Below, in pieces: positions 25,255-33,435 of a stretch of 39,402 nt of DNA. Origin of the DNA: Gp22-AA3 sp964384905. Lineage in GTDB: Bacteria; Acidobacteriota; Polarisedimenticolia; Gp22-AA2. Made by a program: the position numbers and the translations under genes. The stretch covers positions 1-39,402 of the forward strand of contig CAYLND010000018.1 in NCBI GenBank assembly GCA_964384905.1, read 5' to 3'. Each line of letters begins with the position of its first letter. Position 1 is the first letter of the stretch. The notes beneath the pieces are model-generated. The model searched no databases. It was not told the origin of the DNA and was given only the letters and a program-made list of their open reading frames with translations.

Positions 25255-26679
25255 ATGTCGACTAAGGCCCCAAATGTCTATGTGATGACCTTCCTGTTAA
25301 TCATCCTCGCCGCAGCAGCAACCTGGATCATACCGGGCGGCGCATATCACCGAAATCAGGAGCAGGTCGGCGGGGAGGCGCGCCAGGTGATCGTCCCGGG
25401 CACCTTTGCCCCGGTCGAGCGGAATCCTCAATCGATCCAGATCTTCCGAGCCCCGATCCAGGGTTTCAACGATCAAGCTTCGATCATCATCTTCATTCTC
25501 ATTCTTGGTGGAGCGTTTAGCATCATCAACGAAAGCGGCACTCTCACAGCCGTCATTCCCAAACTTGTCTCGATGCTCGGCAAGAGAACACATCTCGTCA
25601 TCCCCCTGACCATGTTTCTCTTCTCGTTCTTTGGCGCAACCTTCGGCATGTGTGAAGAAGCAATGCCGTTTGTATCCATCTTCGTGCCCCTGGCTATTTC
25701 TCTCGGCTATGATTCTCTCGTTGGTGTCTGCATGTCATTCGTCGGGGCAGGTGTTGGGTTCGCGTCGGGATTCATGAATCCGATCACCGTTCAGGTCCCG
25801 CAGAATTTAGCCGGGTTGTCCGTCCTCACTGGAAGCTCCTATCGAACCCTAGTATGGTTTCTGTCGACAGCGTTTGCCGTCATCTGGGTTGCCCTCTACG
25901 CCGCGCGGATCAAACGCCGACCACAGGCCAGTTCGGTTTACGAGCTTGATGAGAGTTGGCGCACTCAGCTGTCCTCCCAGGTTGCGATGCTGGTCCCACT
26001 CACCGCGCGTCGAGTTCTCTGCTTTGTCCTTATGATCGCGACCGTCATCCTCATGATGTTCGGTCTGTCGAGACTTCAGTGGCGCACGCCGGAGCTGGGG
26101 GCCGTCTTCCTCGCCTTGGCCATCGTTCTTGGCTCCGTGTCGGGAATTCGGCCGGGAAGGTTGGCCGAACTCTTCGTCTCGGGAGTGAGGGAGTTCGCGT
26201 CTGCGGCCCTAATCATTGCATTTGCGAATGGAGTCCTGGTGATCCTCAAGGATGGACAAGTGCTCGACAGGATCATCTATGCGCTGACGTCCACGGCCTT
26301 TCGCCTCGACTCCCTCACGTCGAGCGCTCCCGGCCTGCGGCTTGTCGTTCAATCCTGGACTGTCTATGTGATGCAAGGGCTCCTTTGTTTTGTGATTCCG
26401 TCCGCCACGGGCGCCGCATCTCTGACGATCAAAATGTTGGCCTCCCTGACTGACTCGGGGGCTTTGGGGATTACGAAGCAAACCATCGTACTCGCGTTTC
26501 AATTTGGCGCAGGATTCACGTGCATGATCGTCCCCACCTCGGGCGTCACGATGGGAACCCTAGGGCTAGCTAGAATCCCCTACGCCCGCTGGGCGCGATG
26601 GTTCTGGCGGCTGGAAGCGGGGCTTGTGTTGCTGTCCCTGATCTTTCTCGTCTGGCCTGCCCTCACATACTGGCCATAA
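25255..26679 (+). CDS. YfcC/DcuC-family carrier (C4-dicarboxylate or basic amino acid type)
   Basis: This 474-residue inner-membrane carrier has about 11-12 helices. Family features are ILGGAFSIINESG after helix 2, FGATFGMCEEAMPF, GAGVGFASGFMNPITVQVPQ and, in the second half, IPSATGAASLTIKMLASLTD, which repeat the usual re-entrant loop pattern. Relatives transport C4-dicarboxylates, short peptides or arginine/ornithine; the substrate cannot be set here. ATG 25255 has AAGGAGG at 9 bases. It is the only clear metabolic gene in island III, 7 bases from the end of the TPR gene on the other strand. Confidence 0.8.
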   Translation: MSTKAPNVYVMTFLLIILAAAATWIIPGGAYHRNQEQVGGEARQVIVPGTFAPVERNPQSIQIFRAPIQGFNDQASIIIFILILGGAFSIINESGTLTAVIPKLVSMLGKRTHLVIPLTMFLFSFFGATFGMCEEAMPFVSIFVPLAISLGYDSLVGVCMSFVGAGVGFASGFMNPITVQVPQNLAGLSVLTGSSYRTLVWFLSTAFAVIWVALYAARIKRRPQASSVYELDESWRTQLSSQVAMLVPLTARRVLCFVLMIATVILMMFGLSRLQWRTPELGAVFLALAIVLGSVSGIRPGRLAELFVSGVREFASAALIIAFANGVLVILKDGQVLDRIIYALTSTAFRLDSLTSSAPGLRLVVQSWTVYVMQGLLCFVIPSATGAASLTIKMLASLTDSGALGITKQTIVLAFQFGAGFTCMIVPTSGVTMGTLGLARIPYARWARWFWRLEAGLVLLSLIFLVWPALTYWP

Positions 26680-26686
26680 CAGGAGC

Positions 26687-27742
26687 CTACTCCGCCTGAA
26701 GGTCGCTCCTCGTCGCCGTGCTACTTTCCTGCCCGCTGCCTTTGACTAAGTCCGGCCGTTCTCGGTGATTGCTCATCAACGCAGCGAACGCCGGGTCGCT
26801 TCTGACGCCTACGAAATCGGGATCCAGCCCCGCGAACACGGCATTAAGCTCGAACAATCCAATTGCCTGCTTAAGATCTGCGACCACCTCCGGCGCAGGC
26901 CGTCCGATTAGCGCCTTGTAACATGCGCGATTATAGAATGCTCGATCGTATGTCGGATTGAATGAGATCGCTTGAGAGGTCGCATCGATTGCAAGCTGCA
27001 ACACCCGTCTCCGCTCGTGGTCCGATGTCATCTCCTTGCCGATTCGCTTGAGCGCCTTTCCGAGACCAACATAGGCCACGGCGTGACGCTCGTCAAGCTG
27101 GACTGCTTTTCTGAAAGTCCGCTCGGCGAGTTCATACTGTTGGAGCCTCAGTGCAGGTGAGGTCGCACCTTCCCCTTCAATCAATATTCGCTCACCTTCC
27201 TGAATCACCTCATTGACACGCTCCAGGAGTTGAAGCGCATCCTTGAACCTGTCATGTTCTTGGGTGAGCTGAGCCTGGGTGGAACGCAGTTCCTGATGGA
27301 GACTACTTGTCTTCTGCTCTATGGCCTGCTGAACCTGAGCATCGAGGTGCTGGCGGATGCTCTTCTGAATCTCTCGACGGGTCGATCCAAGAAACCAAGC
27401 GAATACTCCAACCGCTGCACCACCAAGGATTCCCAAGCCCCAAATGACGCGATTCAGAAAGTCGTCAAGGTGCTTGTACTCCCGGTCCGCTTGTGCCGCA
27501 AGAATTTGAGCCTGCCCGTTGAGTGCATCCTGATAGTCCTTCAAGATCTGAGAATCGTGCTCTGGGGAGCGATCCGCGACCTCGATCCGTCCGTCCGCTC
27601 GGGCTCCGCCTTGCGACGCCCGTACAGCGTCTGCGTCCGCACAGATCAGGCACGCTAGAAATCCGAAGGCGAGCGAAGCGCGATACCGTACGATTGGCGA
27701 GGCGCAATGCGCGTATGGACGCGGATCGTTCGGTGTCGTCAC
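26687..27742 (-). CDS. Membrane-anchored coiled-coil/TPR protein
   Basis: This 351-residue protein has an N-terminal signal-like helix (FGFLACLICADADA), a short periplasmic stretch, a transmembrane helix (VIWGLGILGGAAVGVFAWFLG), a coiled coil rich in Gln (about residues 130-210), and two or three TPR-like helices (AERTFRKAVQLDERHAVAYVGLGKAL, AISFNPTYDRAFYNRACY). I use GTG 27742, preceded by AAAGGGGGCGGGAA, because longer starts would run into ssrA. It lies against the ssrA end of island III. TPR proteins hold other proteins; no partner is evident. Confidence 0.7.
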   Translation of the reverse strand: MTTPNDPRPYAHCASPIVRYRASLAFGFLACLICADADAVRASQGGARADGRIEVADRSPEHDSQILKDYQDALNGQAQILAAQADREYKHLDDFLNRVIWGLGILGGAAVGVFAWFLGSTRREIQKSIRQHLDAQVQQAIEQKTSSLHQELRSTQAQLTQEHDRFKDALQLLERVNEVIQEGERILIEGEGATSPALRLQQYELAERTFRKAVQLDERHAVAYVGLGKALKRIGKEMTSDHERRRVLQLAIDATSQAISFNPTYDRAFYNRACYKALIGRPAPEVVADLKQAIGLFELNAVFAGLDPDFVGVRSDPAFAALMSNHRERPDLVKGSGQESSTATRSDLQAE

Positions 27743-27806
27743 TTCCCGCCCCCTTTCTGAAGGTAAATGTGAGTCTCGGCAATTAAGCGTTGTCTGGCCA
27801 AGCAAG

Positions 27807-28152
27807 TGGTGGAGGCGGCGGGAGTCGAACCCGCGTCCGGAAAAGATCAGCGTGGGCCGTCTACGTGCGTAGCCACCTCGGTTGCTCTCGCCGGCCGCCC
27901 CCCGAAGTGGCAAAGAAGCGGCCGGCCAGCCCGGACGGTTTCGCCTTAAGGCTTCGGGCGGGCCTTCAGGCTATCCCGCTGTGCGACGCCCATCCGGTCC
28001 CCCGCGGGAAAAAGGGTCCGGTGGACGGGCTGCTTAAGCAGCCAGCGCTAACTGTGAGTTGGCGCTTGTGTTTGAATCCACCTGATTAGCGAGGAGTGGG
28101 CCTCGGCACGCTGTCCCAGCCTCAACAGTCCCGTCGAAACCGTTTCGCCCCC
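27807..28152 (-). ncRNA. ssrA: Transfer-messenger RNA (tmRNA)
   Basis: The RNA, 346 nt, rescues stalled ribosomes. The 5' end GGGGGCG (28152-28146) pairs with CGCCUCC before the discriminator A and an encoded CCA (27807-27809). The T-arm GGGTTCGACTCCC is standard, and the 5' region has the conserved GGTTTCGACGGGAC. The tag frame ends NTSANSQLALAA-TAA at 28034; the resume codon is probably at 28073-28078 (TCA or GAT), so the tag is Ala plus 13-14 residues. The tag stop lies in a stable CTGCTTAAGCAG hairpin. This gene is intact, unlike the three 3'-end copies to the left, and is the insertion target of the islands. Confidence 0.95.
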
Positions 28153-28200
28153 ATCCTTTATATATATGCGGTCTGTCGCGTCTGGACGCGCGACAAATAT
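28153..28200 (-). promoter_or_regulatory. ssrA promoter region
   Basis: On the minus strand TATATA lies at -12 to -7 from the RNA 5' end, inside an AT run that stands out in GC-rich DNA. No good TTGACA is seen at -35. An imperfect inverted repeat (GTCGCG/CGCGAC, 28175-28194) covers the -35 area. Confidence 0.6.
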
Positions 28201-28246
28201 AGCACCTGGGTTCGAGGGGGATCAAGGAAGCGGCCGTCCCGCCAGG

Positions 28247-29152
28247 TCAGGGGCGGGAGGGCGTGGGGCTGACCGCCGGCGCGGGGGAGGTCGGGGCGAC
28301 CGGCTGCTGGGGCGCCGGCTGTGCGCCGCGCGCTGGCGTGGGCAGCGCGCCGGGCACGGGCTTGCCGGCAGGAGTGAAGGCCGGAGCGCCCGAGTCGATC
28401 CAGCGGAGGCCCTCGGACAGCAGCTTGAAGAACGGCTCGCGCGCCTCGTGGAACTGGTGATCGCCGCCGACCACGGGGGCGTACCTGTGGGGTCCGCGCA
28501 CCACCTCGGACAGGGCCTTGGCGGCGGACCGGTCGTCGAGGGTGCCGTCCATGAAGACGACCGGGATCAGCGGCAGACGGCGCAGCTCCTCCTCCATATC
28601 GAACGACTCCTCGGGCGGGCTGCTCATCTTGAGCTGCATCGAGACGCGGAAGATGGTGGCGCCGGTGCGGGGAGGCGCGAGGAGGACGATGCCGCGGACG
28701 CCCGCCTGGCCGATCCGGTTCAGCATGTACGGGATGATGTCGGCGCCGGCCGCGAAACCGACGAGGATGACCGGCTGCTCCTTCGCGCGCCCGGCCCGCC
28801 CGTTGACATACGAGCGGAACAGTCCGAACTCGGTGGCCATGATCTCCTGTTTCATCACCGCGGTGAAGTAGGCGGACGAGTCGACGCCCAGGACGAATCT
28901 ACCTTCAGCCGCCAGATGGGACGCGGCGTCCTGCTGCAGCGGCTTCCATCCCCACTCGCCCCCGAAGAAGACGACCGGCGTCCCGGCCGGCGGCGTCTTC
29001 GCCGGCGGCACATAGAAGTAGACGAGCATCTGCGGGTTGTTGACGGTCGGGAGGGACTTGATCTCGGGCATTTGGCGGACCTCCTCGGCAAGCGCCGGGA
29101 GGCCCGCCAGGAGAGCGACGAGGAGCGCGCAGGCGAGAAACGGTTCGCGCGT
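28247..29152 (-). CDS. VirJ/AcvB-like alpha/beta-hydrolase fold protein, secreted
   Basis: About 301 residues: a signal peptide (FLACALLVALLAGLPALA), then an alpha/beta-hydrolase domain. VVFFGGEWGWKPLQQDAASHLAAEG, LGVDSSAYFTAV, VGFAAGADIIPYMLNR and VVGGDHQFHEAR follow the layout of VirJ/AcvB periplasmic proteins. The nucleophile elbow reads GFAAG (132-136), with Ala where relatives have Ser, so hydrolysis is doubtful. A Pro-rich tail ends the protein. No ATG, GTG or TTG lies near the signal peptide. The best placed start is an ACG at 29152, 8 bases after GGAG that directly follows the gdhA stop, suggesting a rare start codon and coupling to gdhA. The next ATG (RQMPEIKS) would remove the signal. 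Confidence 0.7.
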   Translation of the reverse strand, partial: TREPFLACALLVALLAGLPALAEEVRQMPEIKSLPTVNNPQMLVYFYVPPAKTPPAGTPVVFFGGEWGWKPLQQDAASHLAAEGRFVLGVDSSAYFTAVMKQEIMATEFGLFRSYVNGRAGRAKEQPVILVGFAAGADIIPYMLNRIGQAGVRGIVLLAPPRTGATIFRVSMQLKMSSPPEESFDMEEELRRLPLIPVVFMDGTLDDRSAAKALSEVVRGPHRYAPVVGGDHQFHEAREPFFKLLSEGLRWIDSGAPAFTPAGKPVPGALPTPARGAQPAPQQPVAPTSPAPAVSPTPSRP

Positions 29153-29163
29153 GGGAGCCGCTC

Positions 29164-30429
29164 CTACGGGTAGATGCCGCGGATGCGCGTGGCCTCGGCC
29201 ACCCGGCCGACCGCCAGGATGTACGCGGCGGTCCGCATGTGCACGTTGAACTTCTTGGCGATCGCCAGGACCTCGTTGAAGGCGCGGGTCATCACCTTCT
29301 CGAGATGGTGGTTCACCTGGTTCTCCTCCCAGAAGAACGCCTGCAGCGACTGCACCCACTCGAAGTACGAGACGGTGACGCCGCCGGCGTTCGCCAGGAT
29401 GTCGGGGATCAGGAAGACGCCGTTCTTGTGGAGGACGTCGTCGGCGCCGGGCGTGGTCGGGCCGTTGGCGGCCTCGGCGACGATGCGGGCGCGGATGCGT
29501 CCGGCGTTCTCGACGGTGATCTGGTTCTCGAGGGCGGCGGGGACCAGGATGTCGCACTCGGTCTCGAGGAGCTTCTCGTTGCTGATCGGCTCGGCCTCGC
29601 GGAAGCCGCGCAGCGAGCCGGTCGATTCCTTGTGCGCCAGGACCGCCTTGATGTCGAGACCGCGGGTGTTGCAGATGCCGCCGCTGCTGTCGGAGACCGC
29701 GATGATCGTCGCGCCGTCCTCGCTCAGAAGACGCGCCGCGACGCTGCCGGCGTTGCCGAAGCCCTGCACCGCCACGCGGGCGCCCTTGAGCGCAATCTTC
29801 TTCTCGCGGCAGGCCTCGCGGGTCACGAACTGCACGCCCCGGGCCGTCGCCTCGCCGCGTCCCTGCGACCCGCCGATCTGCAGCGGCTTGCCGGTGACCA
29901 CGCCGAGCTGCGTCGAGCCCATGGTCATCGAGTAGGTGTCCATGATCCAGGCCATCGTCTGGGCGTTGGTGTAGACGTCGGGGGCCGGGATGTCGCGCTC
30001 GGGGCCGATGATGACGCTGATCTCGGAGGCGTAGCGGCGCGTCATGCCCTCCAGCTCGTGCGCCGACATCTTCTTGGGGTTGCAGACCACGCCCCCCTTG
30101 CCGCCGCCGTACGGGATGTTCACGGTGGCGCACTTCCAGGTCATCCAGGAGGCCAGCGCCTTCACCTCGTCGAGGGTGACGCTCGGGTGGTAGCGGATGC
30201 CGCCCTTGGCGGGCCCGCGCGCCAGGTTGTGCTGCACCCGGTAGCCCTCGAACACCTTGATGGTGCCGTCGTCCATCTTGGTCGGGATCGACACGATGAG
30301 CTGGCGCTTCGGGCGCCGGAGGACGTCGCGCAGCCAGGGCTCCAGCTTGAGATGGTCGGCCGCGGTGTCGAACTGCTTCTGCGCGATCTCGAACGGGTTA
30401 AGGGTCTCCTTAACCACAACTGTATCCAT
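29164..30429 (-). CDS. gdhA: Glutamate dehydrogenase
   Basis: This 421-residue cytoplasmic enzyme interconverts glutamate and 2-oxoglutarate plus ammonium. It is full length for the hexameric bacterial type: substrate domain with GPAKGGIRYHP and the catalytic-Lys loop PYGGGKGGV, the loop GPERDIPAPDV, and the nucleotide-binding AVQGFGNAGSVAA. The Asp/Glu after the beta strand that would set NAD or NADP preference was not resolved. ATG 30429 has GAGGAGG upstream. It is followed by the VirJ-like gene after 11 bases and is divergent from the glycosyltransferase. Symbol follows usual practice; it could equally be called rocG or gluD. Confidence 0.93.
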   Translation of the reverse strand: MDTVVVKETLNPFEIAQKQFDTAADHLKLEPWLRDVLRRPKRQLIVSIPTKMDDGTIKVFEGYRVQHNLARGPAKGGIRYHPSVTLDEVKALASWMTWKCATVNIPYGGGKGGVVCNPKKMSAHELEGMTRRYASEISVIIGPERDIPAPDVYTNAQTMAWIMDTYSMTMGSTQLGVVTGKPLQIGGSQGRGEATARGVQFVTREACREKKIALKGARVAVQGFGNAGSVAARLLSEDGATIIAVSDSSGGICNTRGLDIKAVLAHKESTGSLRGFREAEPISNEKLLETECDILVPAALENQITVENAGRIRARIVAEAANGPTTPGADDVLHKNGVFLIPDILANAGGVTVSYFEWVQSLQAFFWEENQVNHHLEKVMTRAFNEVLAIAKKFNVHMRTAAYILAVGRVAEATRIRGIYP

Positions 30430-30569
30430 GACGCCTTGCCTCCTCTGAATTGGTCCTCGGAAACGGATGAGGTTTTACCATAAGAACGCCGGGAAATCCA
30501 CAGCGGGCGCGGGGCCGCGGCGCCTCCCGGCGCGGACGGCGGGCCGGGCATGTATGATGGCGTGCGGCG

Positions 30570-32186
30570 ATGCCGATACCGAGGCCGGTCGAGATCGCTT
30601 CCGTCGTCCTCCTCCTGGCCCTGTTCGCCGGGCTGTCTCTATGGGAGATGAGCAGCGACTCGCTCACCCCCGACGAGCGGGCCCACCTTCCGGCCGGCTA
30701 CGCCTACTGGGTGAAGGGCGAGTTCCGGCTCAACCCCGAGCATCCGCCGCTCGTGAAGCTGCTCTGCGCCGCTCCCTTGCTGTTCATGCACCTCCAGGTT
30801 CCGCCGACGGAGCCGCCGGCCGGCCTGACGTTCCACAACTACATCGGCCGGTTCGGGACCGCCTTCCTGTCGCAGGGGCTCGACCGCATCCTGTTCCGGG
30901 GCCGGCTGCCGGTGCTCGGGCTCGGGGTGCTCCTGGGGTTCCTGATCTACTCCTGGTCGCGGGCGCTGCACGGTCATGCCGGCGCGGGGATCGTCTCGCT
31001 CTTCCTCGCGGCGCTCGAGCCGACCCTCCTGGCGCACAGCCACTACGTCACCACCGACGTCGCCCTGGCGTGCTTCGCGATGCTGGCCTTCTCGTCGCTG
31101 TGGCGGTTCTGCGAGGCGGGCGGCCGCGGGCGGCACCTCGTCCTGGCGGTCGCCGGGATGGGGCTTGCCCTGGCCTCGAAGTTCTCGGCGGTGGTGCTGC
31201 TGCCGCTGTTCTTCCTGCTGTGGTTCCGGCGCTGGCCCGGGCGGCCGCACGGGGCCGGCCATCGTGGCACGCTCGTCGCCAGGCTGCTCGCCAGCCCGAC
31301 GGCGGCGGCCGCGGCGGCGATCGTGGCGATGGCGGTCGTCGTCCAGGCCTGCTACTTCTTTTCCTGGGACCTGTCGCTCTACTTCAAAGGTCTCGAGGCG
31401 GTGCGCGCGAACAAGCCGGTGAACTACCCCGCCTACGCCGCCGGGCACTTCTTCGTCGGCGGCCGCTGGTGGTACGCCCTGTACGTCTTCTTCCTGAAGA
31501 CTCCGCTGGCGACGCTGTCGGTGATCGGGACCGGCGCCGTCGCGTGCCTGCGCGATCGGGCCCGCTCGCGCGGGGCGCTCGGGTTCGTTCTTCTGCCGGC
31601 GGTCCTGTACGCCGTCGCGGTCTGCCTGTTCGCCGACAACTACGGCGTGCGCTACATGATCCCGGTGACCGCCTTCCTCCTGGTCCTGGCGGGGAGGGCT
31701 TGGGCGCCGTTGGTGTCGCGGCGCTCCGGCCTCCTGGCGGTCGTGGCGCTCGGGTTCTGGCTCACCGCCTCGGTCGGCCACGGGTCGCCCCACTACATCG
31801 CCTACTGCAACGAGCTGATCGGCGGACCCGAAAACGGGGCCCGCTTCATGCACGACTCGAACCTGGATTGGGGGCAGGACCTGAAGCGGCTGGCGCTCTA
31901 TCAGAAGGAGCGGAACCTCCCGCCGCTGACCCTGGCGTTCTGGGGAGCGAGCCGTCCCGAGGTGTACGGGATTCAATACAGGCTCTGGGACGTCGACGCG
32001 CCCGAGGAGGCCGTCCCTCCGGTCGCCGCCGACCCGCCGCCCGGCGTCTACGCGATCAGCGTCAACAAGCTGATCGATCTCAAGAAGCGCGTCCTGCTCG
32101 AGGGACGCGACCCGAGGCTCGACTGGCTCGACCGCTTCGCGCCGAGCGACCGCGTCGGCTACTCGATCTACATCTATCGATTCTGA
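30570..32186 (+). CDS. GT-C family membrane glycosyltransferase (PMT/ArnT-like)
   Basis: This 538-residue polytopic protein follows the bacterial dolichyl-phosphate-mannose-like pattern: a first helix, then SLTPDERAHLPAGYAYW with the catalytic DE, LNPEHPPLVKLL, a series of about ten helices, and the C-terminal signature MHDSNLDWGQDLKRL. It transfers a sugar from a polyprenyl-phosphate donor outside the cell membrane to a lipid, glycan or protein. It is unrelated in detail to the island glycosyltransferase at 598. ATG 30570 is the first start after the divergent promoter region shared with gdhA. A terminator-like stem overlaps its stop codon. Confidence 0.85.
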   Translation: MPIPRPVEIASVVLLLALFAGLSLWEMSSDSLTPDERAHLPAGYAYWVKGEFRLNPEHPPLVKLLCAAPLLFMHLQVPPTEPPAGLTFHNYIGRFGTAFLSQGLDRILFRGRLPVLGLGVLLGFLIYSWSRALHGHAGAGIVSLFLAALEPTLLAHSHYVTTDVALACFAMLAFSSLWRFCEAGGRGRHLVLAVAGMGLALASKFSAVVLLPLFFLLWFRRWPGRPHGAGHRGTLVARLLASPTAAAAAAIVAMAVVVQACYFFSWDLSLYFKGLEAVRANKPVNYPAYAAGHFFVGGRWWYALYVFFLKTPLATLSVIGTGAVACLRDRARSRGALGFVLLPAVLYAVAVCLFADNYGVRYMIPVTAFLLVLAGRAWAPLVSRRSGLLAVVALGFWLTASVGHGSPHYIAYCNELIGGPENGARFMHDSNLDWGQDLKRLALYQKERNLPPLTLAFWGASRPEVYGIQYRLWDVDAPEEAVPPVAADPPPGVYAISVNKLIDLKKRVLLEGRDPRLDWLDRFAPSDRVGYSIYIYRF

Positions 32187-32209
32187 GGCTCCCGGGAAGA
32201 GCCTCCTTT
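32185..32209 (+). terminator. Intrinsic terminator-like hairpin
   Basis: GAGGCTC (32185-32191) and GAGCCTC (32199-32205) form a perfect 7-bp stem with a 7-base loop, followed by CTTTC. It overlaps the stop codon of the glycosyltransferase gene. The short T-run makes it a weak example. Confidence 0.5.
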
Positions 32210-32302
32210 CGCGGGCCGTAGACGGGCTTCCCGTCGCGTCCACCCTTCATAATTCCTCCACAATCGGAGCGGATACTCCTCGAGTGAGAGGAGGAAGCGC
32301 AC

Positions 32303-32659
32303 ATGGAAACTCGTTTCCGATGGGCCGTGGTGCTGGCGATGATTCTCGTCGCGCTGGCGGCGAGCTTCGTAGCGTACAACGCCGGCGTGTCGCACGGACT
32401 CGCGACCGTCGCTCCCGGGGCGGCACCGGCGGCGGGCGCCGAGGCGCCTTACGTCTGGCACCGTCCGTGGGGATTCTGGTTCTTCGGTCCGTTCGTCTGC
32501 GTGCTGTTCTGGTTCCTGGTGCTCCGGCTGGTGTTCTGGGGCGCCTTCCACGGGCGGCGGTGGTGCTACCCCGGCCGTTACGACGCCGGATCGTGGTTCG
32601 AGGACTGGCACCGGCGCGCGCACGAGCGGATGAGCGGCCAGCCGCCCACGCAGACGTGA
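32303..32659 (+). CDS. Small two-helix membrane protein
   Basis: This 118-residue protein has an N-terminal membrane helix (WAVVLAMILVALAASFVAY) and a Trp/Phe-rich second helix (FWFFGPFVCVLFWFLVLRLVFW), followed by a basic, aromatic tail with WHRRAHERM. I do not recognise a named family. Similar small proteins often precede envelope-stress two-component genes. ATG 32303 has GAGGAGG upstream. It is separated from the response regulator by a strong hairpin. Confidence 0.6.
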   Translation: METRFRWAVVLAMILVALAASFVAYNAGVSHGLATVAPGAAPAAGAEAPYVWHRPWGFWFFGPFVCVLFWFLVLRLVFWGAFHGRRWCYPGRYDAGSWFEDWHRRAHERMSGQPPTQT

Positions 32660-32705
32660 GACACGCGCCGGTCCCGTCCGCAGAAGACACCCGCGTATGA
32701 TGGAA

Positions 32706-32740
32706 GCGATCGACGGGGCCCCCGCGGCCCCGTCGATCGC
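32706..32740 (+). terminator. Perfect 15-bp hairpin before the response regulator gene
   Basis: GCGATCGACGGGGCC (32706-32720) and GGCCCCGTCGATCGC (32726-32740) pair without mismatch around CCCGC. There is no T-run, and the start codon of the regulator lies 15 bases after it. It could end the upstream transcript, regulate translation of the regulator, or be a protein-binding dyad. Confidence 0.5.
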
Positions 32741-32754
32741 CGTCATGGCCGATC

Positions 32755-33435
32755 ATGAAGACCGTTCTCGTCGTCGAAGACGAGCGTCGCATCGCCCAGA
32801 TCGCCGCTGATTACCTGAGACACGCCGGTTTCGATGTGCTGACGACCGGCGACGGCGTGAGCGCGCTGGCGCTGGCCCGCGAGCGGCGTCCGGATCTGGT
32901 GGTGCTCGATCTCGGGCTGCCGCGTCTCGATGGGCTCGAGGTGGCCCGCCGTCTGCGGCGCGAGGGGGCGATCCCGATCGTCATGCTGACGGCCCGGGTC
33001 GAGGAATCGGACCGACTGACCGGTCTCGAGCTGGGTGCCGACGACTACATCGTCAAGCCGTTCAGCCCGCGGGAGCTGGTGGCCCGCGTGCGCGCCGTCC
33101 TGCGCCGCGCGGGAGCGGGGGCCGGCGCGGAGACCATCCTGCGCCGCGCCGATCTGGTCATCGACCTGTCCCGGATGAAGGTGACGCGGGGCGGCCGGCC
33201 GATCGACCTGACCGCGACCGAGCTCCAGCTCCTCGCCGCCCTGGCGCGCCGGCCCGGCCGCGTCCTGTCGCGCGCGCAGCTGCTCGAAGCCGTGCGTGGC
33301 GGCCAGGTCGAATCGTTCGAGCGGGCCATCGACGCCCACATCAAGAACATCCGGCGCAAGCTCGAGCCCGACACGCGGGAGCCGCGCTACGTGCAGACGG
33401 TGTACGGTATCGGCTACAGGTTCGCCGAATCATGA
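32755..33435 (+). CDS. OmpR/PhoB-family response regulator
   Basis: This 226-residue cytoplasmic transcription factor has a receiver domain with the phosphoacceptor Asp52 (LVVLDLGLPRLDG), acidic pocket VVEDE, Thr79 in VMLTA and Lys101 in IVKPF. It is followed by a winged-helix DNA-binding domain (TATELQLLAALARRPGRVLSRAQLLEAV...VQTVYGIGYRF). It is translated with the next gene through an ATGA overlap. It resembles BaeR-type regulators, which respond to envelope stress; the target genes are not visible. Confidence 0.93.
   Translation: MKTVLVVEDERRIAQIAADYLRHAGFDVLTTGDGVSALALARERRPDLVVLDLGLPRLDGLEVARRLRREGAIPIVMLTARVEESDRLTGLELGADDYIVKPFSPRELVARVRAVLRRAGAGAGAETILRRADLVIDLSRMKVTRGGRPIDLTATELQLLAALARRPGRVLSRAQLLEAVRGGQVESFERAIDAHIKNIRRKLEPDTREPRYVQTVYGIGYRFAES

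Noticed and set aside
28247..30133. One long protein joining the VirJ-like domain to about 300 extra N-terminal residues
   Set aside because: The extra part is an Arg/His/Pro-rich shadow of glutamate dehydrogenase in another frame of the same strand.
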